Below, piece by piece: positions 1 through 5,925 of a stretch of 11,275 nt of DNA. Source of the stretch: Clostridiales bacterium (GTDB taxonomy: Bacteria; Bacillota; Clostridia; Peptostreptococcales; T1SED10-28). The notes under the pieces were generated by a model. It saw only the letters and a list, made by a program, of their open reading frames with translations, was not told the DNA's origin and searched no databases. A program made the translations under genes and the position numbers. How positions within the stretch are numbered: the first letter of the stretch is position 1; the number at the start of each line of letters is the position of its first letter. Location of the stretch: positions 1 through 11,275 of the forward strand of contig SLKF01000183.1 of assembly GCA_007134725.1 (NCBI GenBank), written 5' to 3'.

Positions 1-1131
1 GAAAATGAAATCTCCCGTCTCGAATCCCAAATATCTGAAACCGTAGAAAAAATCGAAGTAACTCAAGAAGATTTAGTAGAAGCGGAAGAGACCATCGTGG
101 AGAAAAATGGCACATTGGAATCCCGTTTGGACACCATGTATCGAAGGGGTAATATAGGGTACATAGAAGTATTGTTAGGTTCAGGGGACTTTACAGAATT
201 GCTCACAAATATGGATATGATTCGAAAAATTGCCAATCAGGATGTTGACCTTATTGAAGAGTTGCATGAGCAAAAAACTCTGATTGCCAGTAAGAAAAAA
301 CTGTTGGAAGACCAAGAAGCCAAACTGGTTACTTACCAGCAGGATGCAGAAAGTCAAAAAGAGGAACTGCAGGTTTCCAGAGGAACACAGATAACCCTGC
401 GTCGTGAAGTGCAAAGTACCATCGGTCATATGTCAGAGGAACTAACCCAAATGGAGCAGGAATCCCAAAATCTTGAAGCGGAAATTCAAAGACTTCAAGA
501 GGAGGAACGGGCTCGTATAGAAGCGGAACGAAAAAAAGCGGAAGAGGCAAGAAGAGCGGAAGAAGAGGCAAGAAAAGCGGAAGAACAAGCAAGAATAGCT
601 GAGGAACAAGCAAGAAAAGCTCAAGACCAGGCTGCTAGCGACCAAGCGGCAAAAGACCAGGCAGCAAGAGACCAGGCAGCAAGAGACCAAGCGGCTAAAG
701 AAAAGGCTGCTAAAGAACAGGCGAGCCAAGAACAAACCGGATCCACAAGGTGGCCGGTACCGGGACATAATCGGATTTCTTCTCCCTATGGAAATCGAAC
801 CCACCCTGTATTGGGAGGAACAAGATTTCACTCGGGAATTGATATTCCAGCACCTTCAGGGACCCCTATTGTGGCAGCCGCTTCCGGAAGAGTAATTATG
901 TCGCAATACAGCGGAAGTTATGGAAATGTGGTAATCCTTGATCATGGAGCGGGAATATCCACGCTTTATGCTCATAATTCTAGAAATCAAGTCAGTGTGG
1001 GACAACAGGTGCAAGCTGGGCAAACCATTGCTTTAATTGGATCCACCGGAATGTCTACGGGACCGCACCTGCATTTCGAAGTGCGGCAAAACGGAAGTAC
1101 CACTAATCCGACGAACTGGTTACGGAATTGA
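1..1131 (+). CDS. EnvC/PcsB-like murein hydrolase, M23 metallopeptidase, copy 1 (5' end outside window)
   Basis: The frame is open from base 1, and its first codons align with residue 74 onward of the next gene (start 1341), so the true start and signal peptide lie upstream. The GTG at 97 is internal. The visible 376 residues hold the rest of a coiled coil, including the family block around YRRGNIGYIEVLLGS, an Ala/Glu/Gln-rich linker (541-729) and a C-terminal LytM/M23 domain. The zinc-site residues are intact: HxxxD (His codon at 829, Asp at 841), His of TLYAH (973) and HxH (1066-1074). This predicts an active peptidoglycan endopeptidase rather than a degenerate activator like E. coli EnvC. 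If its start matches copy 2, the protein would have about 449 residues. In related bacteria such proteins are exported and controlled by FtsEX. A neighbouring ftsEX upstream is inferred, not seen. Copies 1 and 2 differ at 5 positions over the last 138 residues. Confidence 0.93.
   Translation, partial: ENEISRLESQISETVEKIEVTQEDLVEAEETIVEKNGTLESRLDTMYRRGNIGYIEVLLGSGDFTELLTNMDMIRKIANQDVDLIEELHEQKTLIASKKKLLEDQEAKLVTYQQDAESQKEELQVSRGTQITLRREVQSTIGHMSEELTQMEQESQNLEAEIQRLQEEERARIEAERKKAEEARRAEEEARKAEEQARIAEEQARKAQDQAASDQAAKDQAARDQAARDQAAKEKAAKEQASQEQTGSTRWPVPGHNRISSPYGNRTHPVLGGTRFHSGIDIPAPSGTPIVAAASGRVIMSQYSGSYGNVVILDHGAGISTLYAHNSRNQVSVGQQVQAGQTIALIGSTGMSTGPHLHFEVRQNGSTTNPTNWLRN
541..729 (+). repeat. 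Coding tandem repeats in the copy 1 linker: four 21-bp then seven 15-bp units
   Basis: Four heptad units (541-561, 562-582, 583-603, 604-624; for example EEARRAE, EQARIAE) are followed by seven pentad units of the type DQAAK or EQASQ (625-729). They encode a charged, Ala-rich extension between the coiled coil and the M23 domain. The same place in copy 2 has only one heptad and four pentads, so unit number varies in frame. Slippage or unequal recombination is the likely cause. Confidence 0.85.
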
Positions 1132-1200
1132 TAGAGAGAAATTTAGAATTAATGTTGAAATTTAAAGATTAAAGAGAAACCGGCTGGGTAAAGTTGGTAA

Positions 1201-1321
1201 TAAATGGCCAATTTCCATATAAAGGGAATGAAAACATAAAAAAAGAAAATTTTGGGGTTTGATGATGGTATCTTTATTACTGATTAGCTCAGCCCTGTTT
1301 TCTTTTGCTGAAGAAAAGAAA
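1201..1321 (+). pseudogene. 5' remnant of a copy-3-like M23 hydrolase gene (signal peptide only)
   Basis: This stretch matches the ribosome binding site and first codons of copy 3 (about 2653-2771). The decayed frame still reads LMMVSLLLISSALFSFAEEK, against LMMASLLLISSALFSFAEEK in copy 3. The start codon is destroyed: where copy 3 has CATG followed by seven A, this copy has CAT followed by seven A, a one-base loss. A spurious ATG at 1228 gives only three codons. Homology ends at about 1318, followed by sequence leading to copy 2. It cannot make a hydrolase, because the coiled coil and M23 domain are missing. It is a relic of duplication or deletion in this array. Confidence 0.85.
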
Positions 1322-1340
1322 TTGAAAGGATGGGTGCCTA

Positions 1341-2582
1341 GTGAAAAGAAGTAGTAAGTTTATAACAGTCATTGCAATGTTTTTACTGATCACTTCAAGC
1401 ATTTACGTATTTGCCAATGAAATTGATGAGAAAAAAGATAGTTTAAAGGAAGCGGAACAACAAAAAAAAGTAGTGGAAAGTCAACTTCAAAACAAACAAC
1501 TGGAAGAATCGGAGATTATTGAAAAGATCGAAGCCTTGGAAATGGATATTATCGAGACGGAAAATGAAATCACCCGTCTCGAATCCCAGATTTCAGAAAC
1601 CGTAGAAAAAATCGAAGTAACTCAAGAAGACTTAGTAGAAGCGGAAGAGACCATCGGGGAGAAAAATGATACATTGGAATCACGTTTGGACACCATGTAT
1701 CGAAGGGGTAATATTGGGTACATAGAAGTATTGTTAGGTTCAGGGGACTTTACGGAATTGCTCACAAATATGGATATGATTCGAAAAATTGCCAATCAGG
1801 ATGTGGAACTGATTGAAGAGTTGGAAGAGCAAAGAAATCTGATCGCCAGCAAGAAAAAACTATTGGAAGACCAACAAGCCAAACTGGTTACTTACCAGCA
1901 TGACGCTAAAAGTCAAAAAGAGGAACTGCAGGTTTCCAGGGGAACTCAGATAACCCTGCGACGGGAAGTACAAAGTACCATCGGTCATATGGCAGAGGAA
2001 CTAACCCAAATGGAGCAGGAATCCCAAAGTCTTGAAGCGGAGATTCAAAGACTTCAAGAAGAGGAACGGGCTCGTATAGAAGCGGAACGAAAAAGAGCGG
2101 AAGAGGCAAAAAGAGCGGAGGAACAGGCAACTAAGGAACAGGCAGCTAAGGAACAGGCAGCTAAAGAACAAGCCAGTCAAGAACAAACCGGATCCACAAG
2201 ATGGCCGGTACCGGGACATACTCGGATTTCCTCTCCCTATGGAAATCGAACCCACCCCGTATTGGGAGGAACAAGATTTCACTCGGGAATTGATATACCG
2301 GCACCTTCAGGAACTCCTGTTGTGGCAGCCGCTTCCGGAAGAGTAATCATGTCACAATACAGCGGAAGTTACGGAAATGTGGTAATCGTTGATCATGGAG
2401 CGGGAATATCCACCCTTTATGCCCATAATTCCAGAAATCAAGTTAGTGTAGGGCAACAGGTACAAGCCGGTCAAACCGTTGCTTTAATTGGATCTACCGG
2501 GATGTCTACCGGGCCTCACCTGCATTTTGAAGTTCGGCAAAACGGAAGTACCATTAACCCGACAAACTGGTTACGGAATTGA
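1341..2582 (+). CDS. EnvC/PcsB-like murein hydrolase, M23 metallopeptidase, copy 2
   Basis: 413 residues. Start is GTG at 1341: an in-frame stop lies at 1323, no other start codon lies between, and AAAGGA (1325-1330) sits 10 bases upstream. Residues 1-25 form a signal peptide (MKRSSKF, hydrophobic core, VFA cleavage site). Residues about 27-255 are coiled coil, including the conserved YRRGNIGYIEVLLGS block of the PcsB/CwlO/EnvC N-terminal domain. Residues 261-280 are four pentad repeats. Residues about 288-413 are the M23/LytM domain with zinc-site residues His314, Asp318 and His395 and catalytic-type His362 and His393. The predicted role is exported cleavage of peptidoglycan cross-links, in division or growth, with the coiled coil probably gating activity through FtsEX (family knowledge). 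It differs from copy 1 mainly by lacking 36 linker residues, suggesting recent duplication. Its substrate bond and partner are not shown by the sequence. Confidence 0.93.
   Translation: MKRSSKFITVIAMFLLITSSIYVFANEIDEKKDSLKEAEQQKKVVESQLQNKQLEESEIIEKIEALEMDIIETENEITRLESQISETVEKIEVTQEDLVEAEETIGEKNDTLESRLDTMYRRGNIGYIEVLLGSGDFTELLTNMDMIRKIANQDVELIEELEEQRNLIASKKKLLEDQQAKLVTYQHDAKSQKEELQVSRGTQITLRREVQSTIGHMAEELTQMEQESQSLEAEIQRLQEEERARIEAERKRAEEAKRAEEQATKEQAAKEQAAKEQASQEQTGSTRWPVPGHTRISSPYGNRTHPVLGGTRFHSGIDIPAPSGTPVVAAASGRVIMSQYSGSYGNVVIVDHGAGISTLYAHNSRNQVSVGQQVQAGQTVALIGSTGMSTGPHLHFEVRQNGSTINPTNWLRN
2100..2180 (+). repeat. Coding linker repeats of copy 2: one 21-bp unit and four 15-bp units
   Basis: One heptad (2100-2120, EEAKRAE) is followed by four pentads (2121-2135, 2136-2150, 2151-2165, 2166-2180: EQATK, EQAAK, EQAAK, EQASQ). 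This is the short allele of the repeat tract seen at 541-729. Confidence 0.85.
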
Positions 2583-2671
2583 TAGGAAAAAATTCTAAAC
2601 AAATGTTTGCATTTTAAGATTAAAGAATAATTGGCTGGGTAAAATTAGTAGTAAATGACCATTTTCCATAT

Positions 2672-2690
2672 AAAGGGGAGAAAAAGCATG
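2672..2690 (+). promoter_or_regulatory. Ribosome binding site that fixes the copy 3 start at 2688
   Basis: AAAGGGGAG (2672-2679) stands about 8 bases before the ATG at 2688. The longer frame from ATG 2655 would put 11 residues, including this site, ahead of a typical signal peptide beginning MKKRRILCLMM, so 2688 is preferred. Confidence 0.85.
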
Positions 2691-4061
2691 AAAAAAAGAA
2701 GGATTTTGTGTTTAATGATGGCGTCTTTACTACTGATTAGCTCAGCCCTGTTTTCTTTTGCGGAAGAAAAAGAAGAGGTTCAGGATCAATTAAAGGAAGT
2801 GGAAGAAAAACAGCAGGAGATTGAGGCCAAAATTGAAGAGAATGAAATGGAAGAATCGGAAATTATTGAAAAAATAGAAGAAATTGAAATGGAAATCATT
2901 GAAGCAGAAACGGAAATTGAAGGCATTGAATCAAATATTCTGCATGCTTTGGAAGATATCAAAATAACCGAGCAGGAACTGGCGGAAGCAAAAGCCGGTA
3001 TGGGAGAGAAAAACGAATTATTAGGCGCACGGGTAGCTGCCATGTATCGAGAAGGAAATATCAGTTACATAGAAATCATCTTTGGTTCCAGAAATTTTAC
3101 CGACCTTTTGTCCAATATGGATATGATTCGAAAAATCGCAGATCATGATGTGCAATTGATCGAAGAGCTGGAAGCCCAGGTAACCCTGGTGGTTGCAAAA
3201 CAGGAGATACTGGAGAATCAAAAAAACCAACTATTGGTCTATCAAGAGGATGTGGAACGTCGGGTAGAAACCCTGCAGGTATCACGGGGAACCCAGCAAA
3301 CCTTGCGGAAGTCCATTCAAAGCACCATAGCGAATATGGAGCAGGAGCTGACGGAATGGGAAGAGGAATCGCAGTTACTTGAAGGGGAAATTCAGCGAAT
3401 TGAAAGAGAAGTGCAGGAACGAATAGAAGCGGAAGAGCGAGCTGCGGAGGAACAGGCCCGAAAAGAAGCGGAAGAGAAGGCAAGACTGGAAGCGGAAAGA
3501 AAAGCAAAGGAACAGGCTGAGAAAGCCGCGGCTGAAGCTGCAGCAAAGGAGCAAGAATCCAAGGAAGCCGAAAAAGAAGAGGTTGTAGAAGTTGCCCCTC
3601 CAAAACCGGAGCCGCCTAAAGAACCTGAAGAAGAAAAGGAAGAACCCGTAGACCCCCCCCGTACAAATCGGTCCTGGCCGGTACCGGGGTATCATAGGAT
3701 TTCGTCAGCCTATGGTTATCGGACCCACCCCATATTCGGGGACTGGAGACCCCACTGGGGTATTGATATCCCCGCACCGATGGGTACACCCATCGTTGCC
3801 AGTTTATCGGGAGAAGTAATAATTTCCACCTATGGTCCTAGCTACGGAAATTATATTGTGATTTATCATGGGGAAGGGATTTCCACCTTGTACGCCCATA
3901 ACTCCACGAATCACGTATCGGTGGGAAGTCGAGTGGAACAAGGGCAAGTAATTGCATCCATCGGCAGCACCGGAAATTCTACGGGACCACATATCCACTT
4001 TGAAGTCAGAGTTAATGGAGATCCGAAAATCATTAACCCTTTCCAGTGGTTAAACCAATAA
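2688..4061 (+). CDS. EnvC/PcsB-like murein hydrolase, M23 metallopeptidase, copy 3 (diverged paralogue)
   Basis: 457 residues from ATG 2688. Residues 1-25 form a signal peptide with a likely cut after SFA. Residues about 27-245 are coiled coil, with the block YREGNISYIEIIFGS. Residues about 245-300 are a very charged Ala/Glu/Lys helix. Residues about 302-326 form a Pro/Glu/Lys-rich linker not found in copies 1 and 2. The M23/LytM domain follows from about 330, with His356, Asp360, His404, His435 and His437 all present, so it is predicted active. Its spacing to ctpA (51 bp, no terminator seen) suggests co-transcription. The role is expected to be FtsEX-linked peptidoglycan cleavage, as for PcsB, CwlO or EnvC. 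It is clearly more diverged than copies 1 and 2 are from each other, and may be a separate ancestral paralogue. An eight-base C run (3653-3660) sits just before the M23 domain. Confidence 0.93.
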   Translation: MKKRRILCLMMASLLLISSALFSFAEEKEEVQDQLKEVEEKQQEIEAKIEENEMEESEIIEKIEEIEMEIIEAETEIEGIESNILHALEDIKITEQELAEAKAGMGEKNELLGARVAAMYREGNISYIEIIFGSRNFTDLLSNMDMIRKIADHDVQLIEELEAQVTLVVAKQEILENQKNQLLVYQEDVERRVETLQVSRGTQQTLRKSIQSTIANMEQELTEWEEESQLLEGEIQRIEREVQERIEAEERAAEEQARKEAEEKARLEAERKAKEQAEKAAAEAAAKEQESKEAEKEEVVEVAPPKPEPPKEPEEEKEEPVDPPRTNRSWPVPGYHRISSAYGYRTHPIFGDWRPHWGIDIPAPMGTPIVASLSGEVIISTYGPSYGNYIVIYHGEGISTLYAHNSTNHVSVGSRVEQGQVIASIGSTGNSTGPHIHFEVRVNGDPKIINPFQWLNQ

Positions 4062-4112
4062 AATCAATAACATAACAAACATAACGACGCAGAATAAAGA
4101 GGAGCGTACTGA

Positions 4113-5336
4113 ATGATAAGCAAAAAAAAAGCATTAATCGGAGCGATAATTCTGGTAGTATTAACAACGATTGTGAATATGACTTTAGGCAATTATATTG
4201 CCCTTCGAGTTGGAGAAAATTATTTGATATCCGATAAGCATATGGAACAATATCAGGAATTAGAAGAAGAGTTCTCAAAACTGATCTACATGAGGGAGTT
4301 TTTACTGGAAAACTACTATGAGGAACTGGATGAAGCCACTCTAATGGAGGGAGCCGTCCGAGGCATGTTTGAAGCCACAGGAGACCCTTATACCACCTAT
4401 ATGAGTACCGGGGAGTATGAGGACTTCATGACGGAAACCGAAGGCTCCTTTGGAGGCATCGGGATCATCGTAACCCCGGGAGAGGACGGATATGTTACCG
4501 TAGTCTCTCCTATTGAAAGTACACCGGGTTTCCGTGCAGGAATTAAAACCGGGGATCGGATTATTGAGGTGGACGGACAGGAAGTTCAGGGTCCGAATTT
4601 GAATAAAGCTGTAGATCTCATGCGTGGAGAACCGGGAACGGAAGTGAATGTTACCATTCGAAGAGAAGGGGAACGGGAACTGATCGAACTCACCATTGTA
4701 CGGGATACCATCAAGATAGAAACCGTACACCATGAAATGTTGGAGGAGGATATCGGTTATATCCGGATTACCAACTTCAATCAACAAACCGCCCGGGACT
4801 TTAGAGAAGCCCTGGATGAACTAGTCGAGGACGATATGCAGGCATTGGTACTGGATCTTCGAAATAATCCCGGAGGACTGTTAAGCCAGACCATCGAAAT
4901 TGCCGATATGTTGTTGGATGAACAGGTTATTGTTTATACGGAAGATCGGGATGGAACCCGACGGGAAGAAACTTCGTCGGCAGATCATGTGGATGTTCCT
5001 TTGACTGTATTGGTAAATAAGGGAAGCGCCAGTGCTTCAGAAATATTAGCGGGAGCGGTTCAAGACGGAAATCGGGGAACCATTATCGGAGAGACCACTT
5101 TTGGAAAAGCTTTGGTTCAAGGCATTCGAAACTATTCGGAAGACGGTTCCGGATTTCGATATACCGTATCTCAATATTTCACTCCTAATGGCAATTATAT
5201 TCAGGATGAGGGCATCGAGCCGGACATCATTGTAGAAATGGAAAGAACCGTTAGCGTGGAGCTCATAGAAGACGGAGAAGACATCCAGTTGCAACGGGGA
5301 ATGGAAGTATTAAAAGAAGCCCTTGGCATCGAATAA
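4113..5336 (+). CDS. ctpA: S41 family C-terminal processing protease (CtpA/CtpB-like) with PDZ domain
   Basis: 407 residues. AAAGAGGAG (4096-4104) lies 8 bases before the ATG. Residues about 8-26 are a hydrophobic N-terminal segment, a membrane anchor or uncleaved signal, so the enzyme should act outside the membrane. Residues about 113-195 form the PDZ domain (begins FGGIGIIV). The S41 protease core follows. By comparison with E. coli Prc and B. subtilis CtpB, the catalytic residues are Ser307 (in SASASE), Lys332 (in TFGKALVQ) and Gln336, all present with the usual spacing of 25 and 4. The protein ends soon after the protease core, without the C-terminal peptidoglycan-binding domain found in longer Bacillus relatives. 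Such enzymes trim or degrade exported proteins from their C-termini. Its place right after three M23 hydrolases suggests they or their regulators may be substrates, which is inference. The symbol ctpA is used by family resemblance; it could equally be called ctpB. Confidence 0.93.
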   Translation: MISKKKALIGAIILVVLTTIVNMTLGNYIALRVGENYLISDKHMEQYQELEEEFSKLIYMREFLLENYYEELDEATLMEGAVRGMFEATGDPYTTYMSTGEYEDFMTETEGSFGGIGIIVTPGEDGYVTVVSPIESTPGFRAGIKTGDRIIEVDGQEVQGPNLNKAVDLMRGEPGTEVNVTIRREGERELIELTIVRDTIKIETVHHEMLEEDIGYIRITNFNQQTARDFREALDELVEDDMQALVLDLRNNPGGLLSQTIEIADMLLDEQVIVYTEDRDGTRREETSSADHVDVPLTVLVNKGSASASEILAGAVQDGNRGTIIGETTFGKALVQGIRNYSEDGSGFRYTVSQYFTPNGNYIQDEGIEPDIIVEMERTVSVELIEDGEDIQLQRGMEVLKEALGIE

Positions 5337-5375
5337 ACACCTTCAAATCCTTTGAGAAAATCAAGGTGAAGTTAA

Positions 5376-5404
5376 TTGAATAATGAATTTCAATATGCTA
5401 TAAT
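5376..5404 (+). promoter_or_regulatory. Predicted sigma-A promoter with extended -10, upstream of the small membrane protein gene
   Basis: TTGAAT (5376-5381), a 17-base spacer and a perfect TATAAT (5399-5404). TG at 5396-5397 adds an extended -10 (TGCTATAAT). The expected transcript start is about 5411, roughly 90 bases before the gene at 5500. The hairpin at 5405-5443 begins at once after the -10 box. Confidence 0.7.
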
Positions 5405-5451
5405 AATAGTGTGGTAGTGAGTTATGTCAACTGCCACATTATTTTTGTTTT
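5405..5451 (+). terminator. Rho-independent terminator-like hairpin after ctpA, overlapping the next promoter's start site
   Basis: The arms 5405-5417 and 5431-5443 pair over 13 positions, two of them G-U, around a 13-base loop. A T-rich tract (5442-5451, TTTTTGTTTT) follows. It is well placed to end the hydrolase-ctpA transcript. A transcript begun at about 5411 would keep only the inner 7-bp stem (GTGGTAG with CTGCCAC) plus the T tract, so it may also act as a leader attenuator. Confidence 0.7.
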
Positions 5452-5499
5452 GTGATTAAGAATGATTATTAATTAAAAAATCCAAGAGGAGAAAGAGAC

Positions 5500-5796
5500 A
5501 TGAAAAAGAAAGTCAGGGTACTGGGATATATGATGTTTTTAGACTTCCTTTTGACCTATTTCGGTGTGGTGGATCTTAATGTCATTGAAGAGGGAAATCC
5601 CTTAATGGTATGGCTGTTTGAAATGCCCTTGCTAAGAGCAGCCCTCGTGCGAATTCTGATGATTTTTGCAGTGATGTTTGTCATTCGGCGAACAAAAAAA
5701 TATAAAGATCCCATTGCAAACTTCGGACTTGTGGTCTACGCCATGGTCTTGTTTCTTCATATGGCCTGGCTATGGCAATATAATATTGGATTATAA
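5500..5796 (+). CDS. Small membrane protein, DUF5658-like
   Basis: 98 residues, with AAGAGGAG (5484-5491) 8 bases before the ATG. Three hydrophobic helices are visible, at about residues 7-26, 44-62 and 73-95, with basic stretches at 2-6 and 63-69, so it is predicted to be an integral membrane protein. Helix 1 carries Asp15 and Thr19, and the loop after it carries Glu30-Glu31-Gly-Asn33-Pro34. The pattern D-x3-T followed by E-x-N-P resembles the DUF5658 family of small membrane proteins. I make this assignment from memory of the pattern, and the family has no established function that I know of. The gene appears to have its own promoter (5376-5404) and sits between the cell-wall cluster and the uvr operon. 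It probably belongs to neither. No clear terminator follows it. Confidence 0.8.
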   Translation: MKKKVRVLGYMMFLDFLLTYFGVVDLNVIEEGNPLMVWLFEMPLLRAALVRILMIFAVMFVIRRTKKYKDPIANFGLVVYAMVLFLHMAWLWQYNIGL

Positions 5797-5824
5797 TAAA
5801 GTTCATGATAGAGGCAGATCCCAG

Positions 5825-5853
5825 TTGACAAGGGGAAAGAAAAAACATACAAT
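5825..5853 (+). promoter_or_regulatory. Predicted sigma-A promoter of the uvrBAC operon
   Basis: TTGACA (5825-5830, perfect -35), a 17-base spacer and TACAAT (5848-5853, five of six bases of the -10 consensus). The expected start is about 5860, about 90 bases upstream of uvrB and inside the LexA operator at 5858-5871. Confidence 0.8.
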
Positions 5854-5857
5854 TATA

Positions 5858-5871
5858 CGAACTAAAGTTCT
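5858..5871 (+). promoter_or_regulatory. LexA (DinR) SOS operator of uvrBAC
   Basis: CGAACTAAAGTTCT contains the exact Gram-positive LexA core GAAC-N4-GTTC (known B. subtilis consensus CGAACRNRYGTTYC). It begins four bases after the -10 box and covers the likely transcript start. Bound LexA should therefore block transcription until DNA damage triggers RecA-driven LexA self-cleavage. B. subtilis uvrB is a known LexA target, which supports the reading. Confidence 0.82.
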
Positions 5872-5897
5872 GCATAAAAAAGAAATGCTGAAAAATA

Positions 5898-5925
5898 AAA
5901 GCTATAAAATGAAAGCTATAAAATG
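5898..5925 (+). repeat. Perfect 14-bp tandem repeat in the uvrB leader
   Basis: AAAGCTATAAAATG occurs twice head to tail (5898-5911, 5912-5925), followed by a degenerate third copy (AAATTATAAAA, from 5926) that runs into the uvrB ribosome binding site (AAAGGA, 5935-5940). It lies downstream of the promoter and so is transcribed. Its function is unknown; it may be a simple slippage product. Confidence 0.8.

Larger units (their letters stand above)
1..2771 (+). repeat. Tandem segmental duplication: unit 1 (to about 1321) and unit 2 (about 1322-2771)
   Basis: Unit 2 contains hydrolase copy 2, its downstream spacer and the first codons of copy 3. Unit 1 contains copy 1, a matching spacer and the same first part of a copy-3-like gene. 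The spacers align (1132-1235 with 2583-2687), sharing blocks such as GGCTGGGTAAA and TTTCCATATAAAGGG. Unit length is about 1.45 kb in unit 2. Homology to copy 3 stops near 1310-1318, where sequence upstream of the copy 2 start begins. That point is the duplication or deletion junction. Unit 1 begins outside the window. Confidence 0.8.

Noticed and set aside
97..99. GTG at 97 as the start of copy 1
   Set aside because: The frame is open and homologous to copy 2 from base 1, and the GTG replaces a Gly codon of copy 2 (Val against Gly). It has no signal peptide and no suitable ribosome binding site.
541..729. Possible CRISPR-like array
   Set aside because: The units are short, contiguous and in frame with no unique spacers. 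They are protein-coding repeats.
329..831. Long minus-strand ORFs rich in Leu, Phe, Ser or Arg opposite the hydrolase genes
   Set aside because: They are mirror frames of the Glu/Lys/Ala/Gln-rich coiled coils and linkers. They recur opposite each copy, lack ribosome binding sites and resemble no protein family.
1194..1223. Promoter-like TTGGTA with TATAAA before the B-gene start, similar again near 2645-2676
   Set aside because: The -10-like box lies within a few bases of the ribosome binding site, so a transcript starting there would lose it. The -35 match is also poor.
2655..2687. Upstream ATG at 2655 as the start of copy 3
   Set aside because: It would add 11 residues before a normal signal peptide and has no good ribosome binding site, whereas ATG 2688 has AAAGGGGAG at the right distance.
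5338..5368. Inverted repeat CACCTT / AAGGTG just after ctpA as a terminator
   Set aside because: The stem is only 6 bp with a 19-base loop and no T tract follows. The hairpin at 5405-5443 is far better.
5398..5431. Perfect TTGACA on the minus strand (5426-5431) as a leftward promoter
   Set aside because: At 17-bp spacing the -10 would be ATTATT; a better box needs 19 bp. No minus-strand gene follows it.
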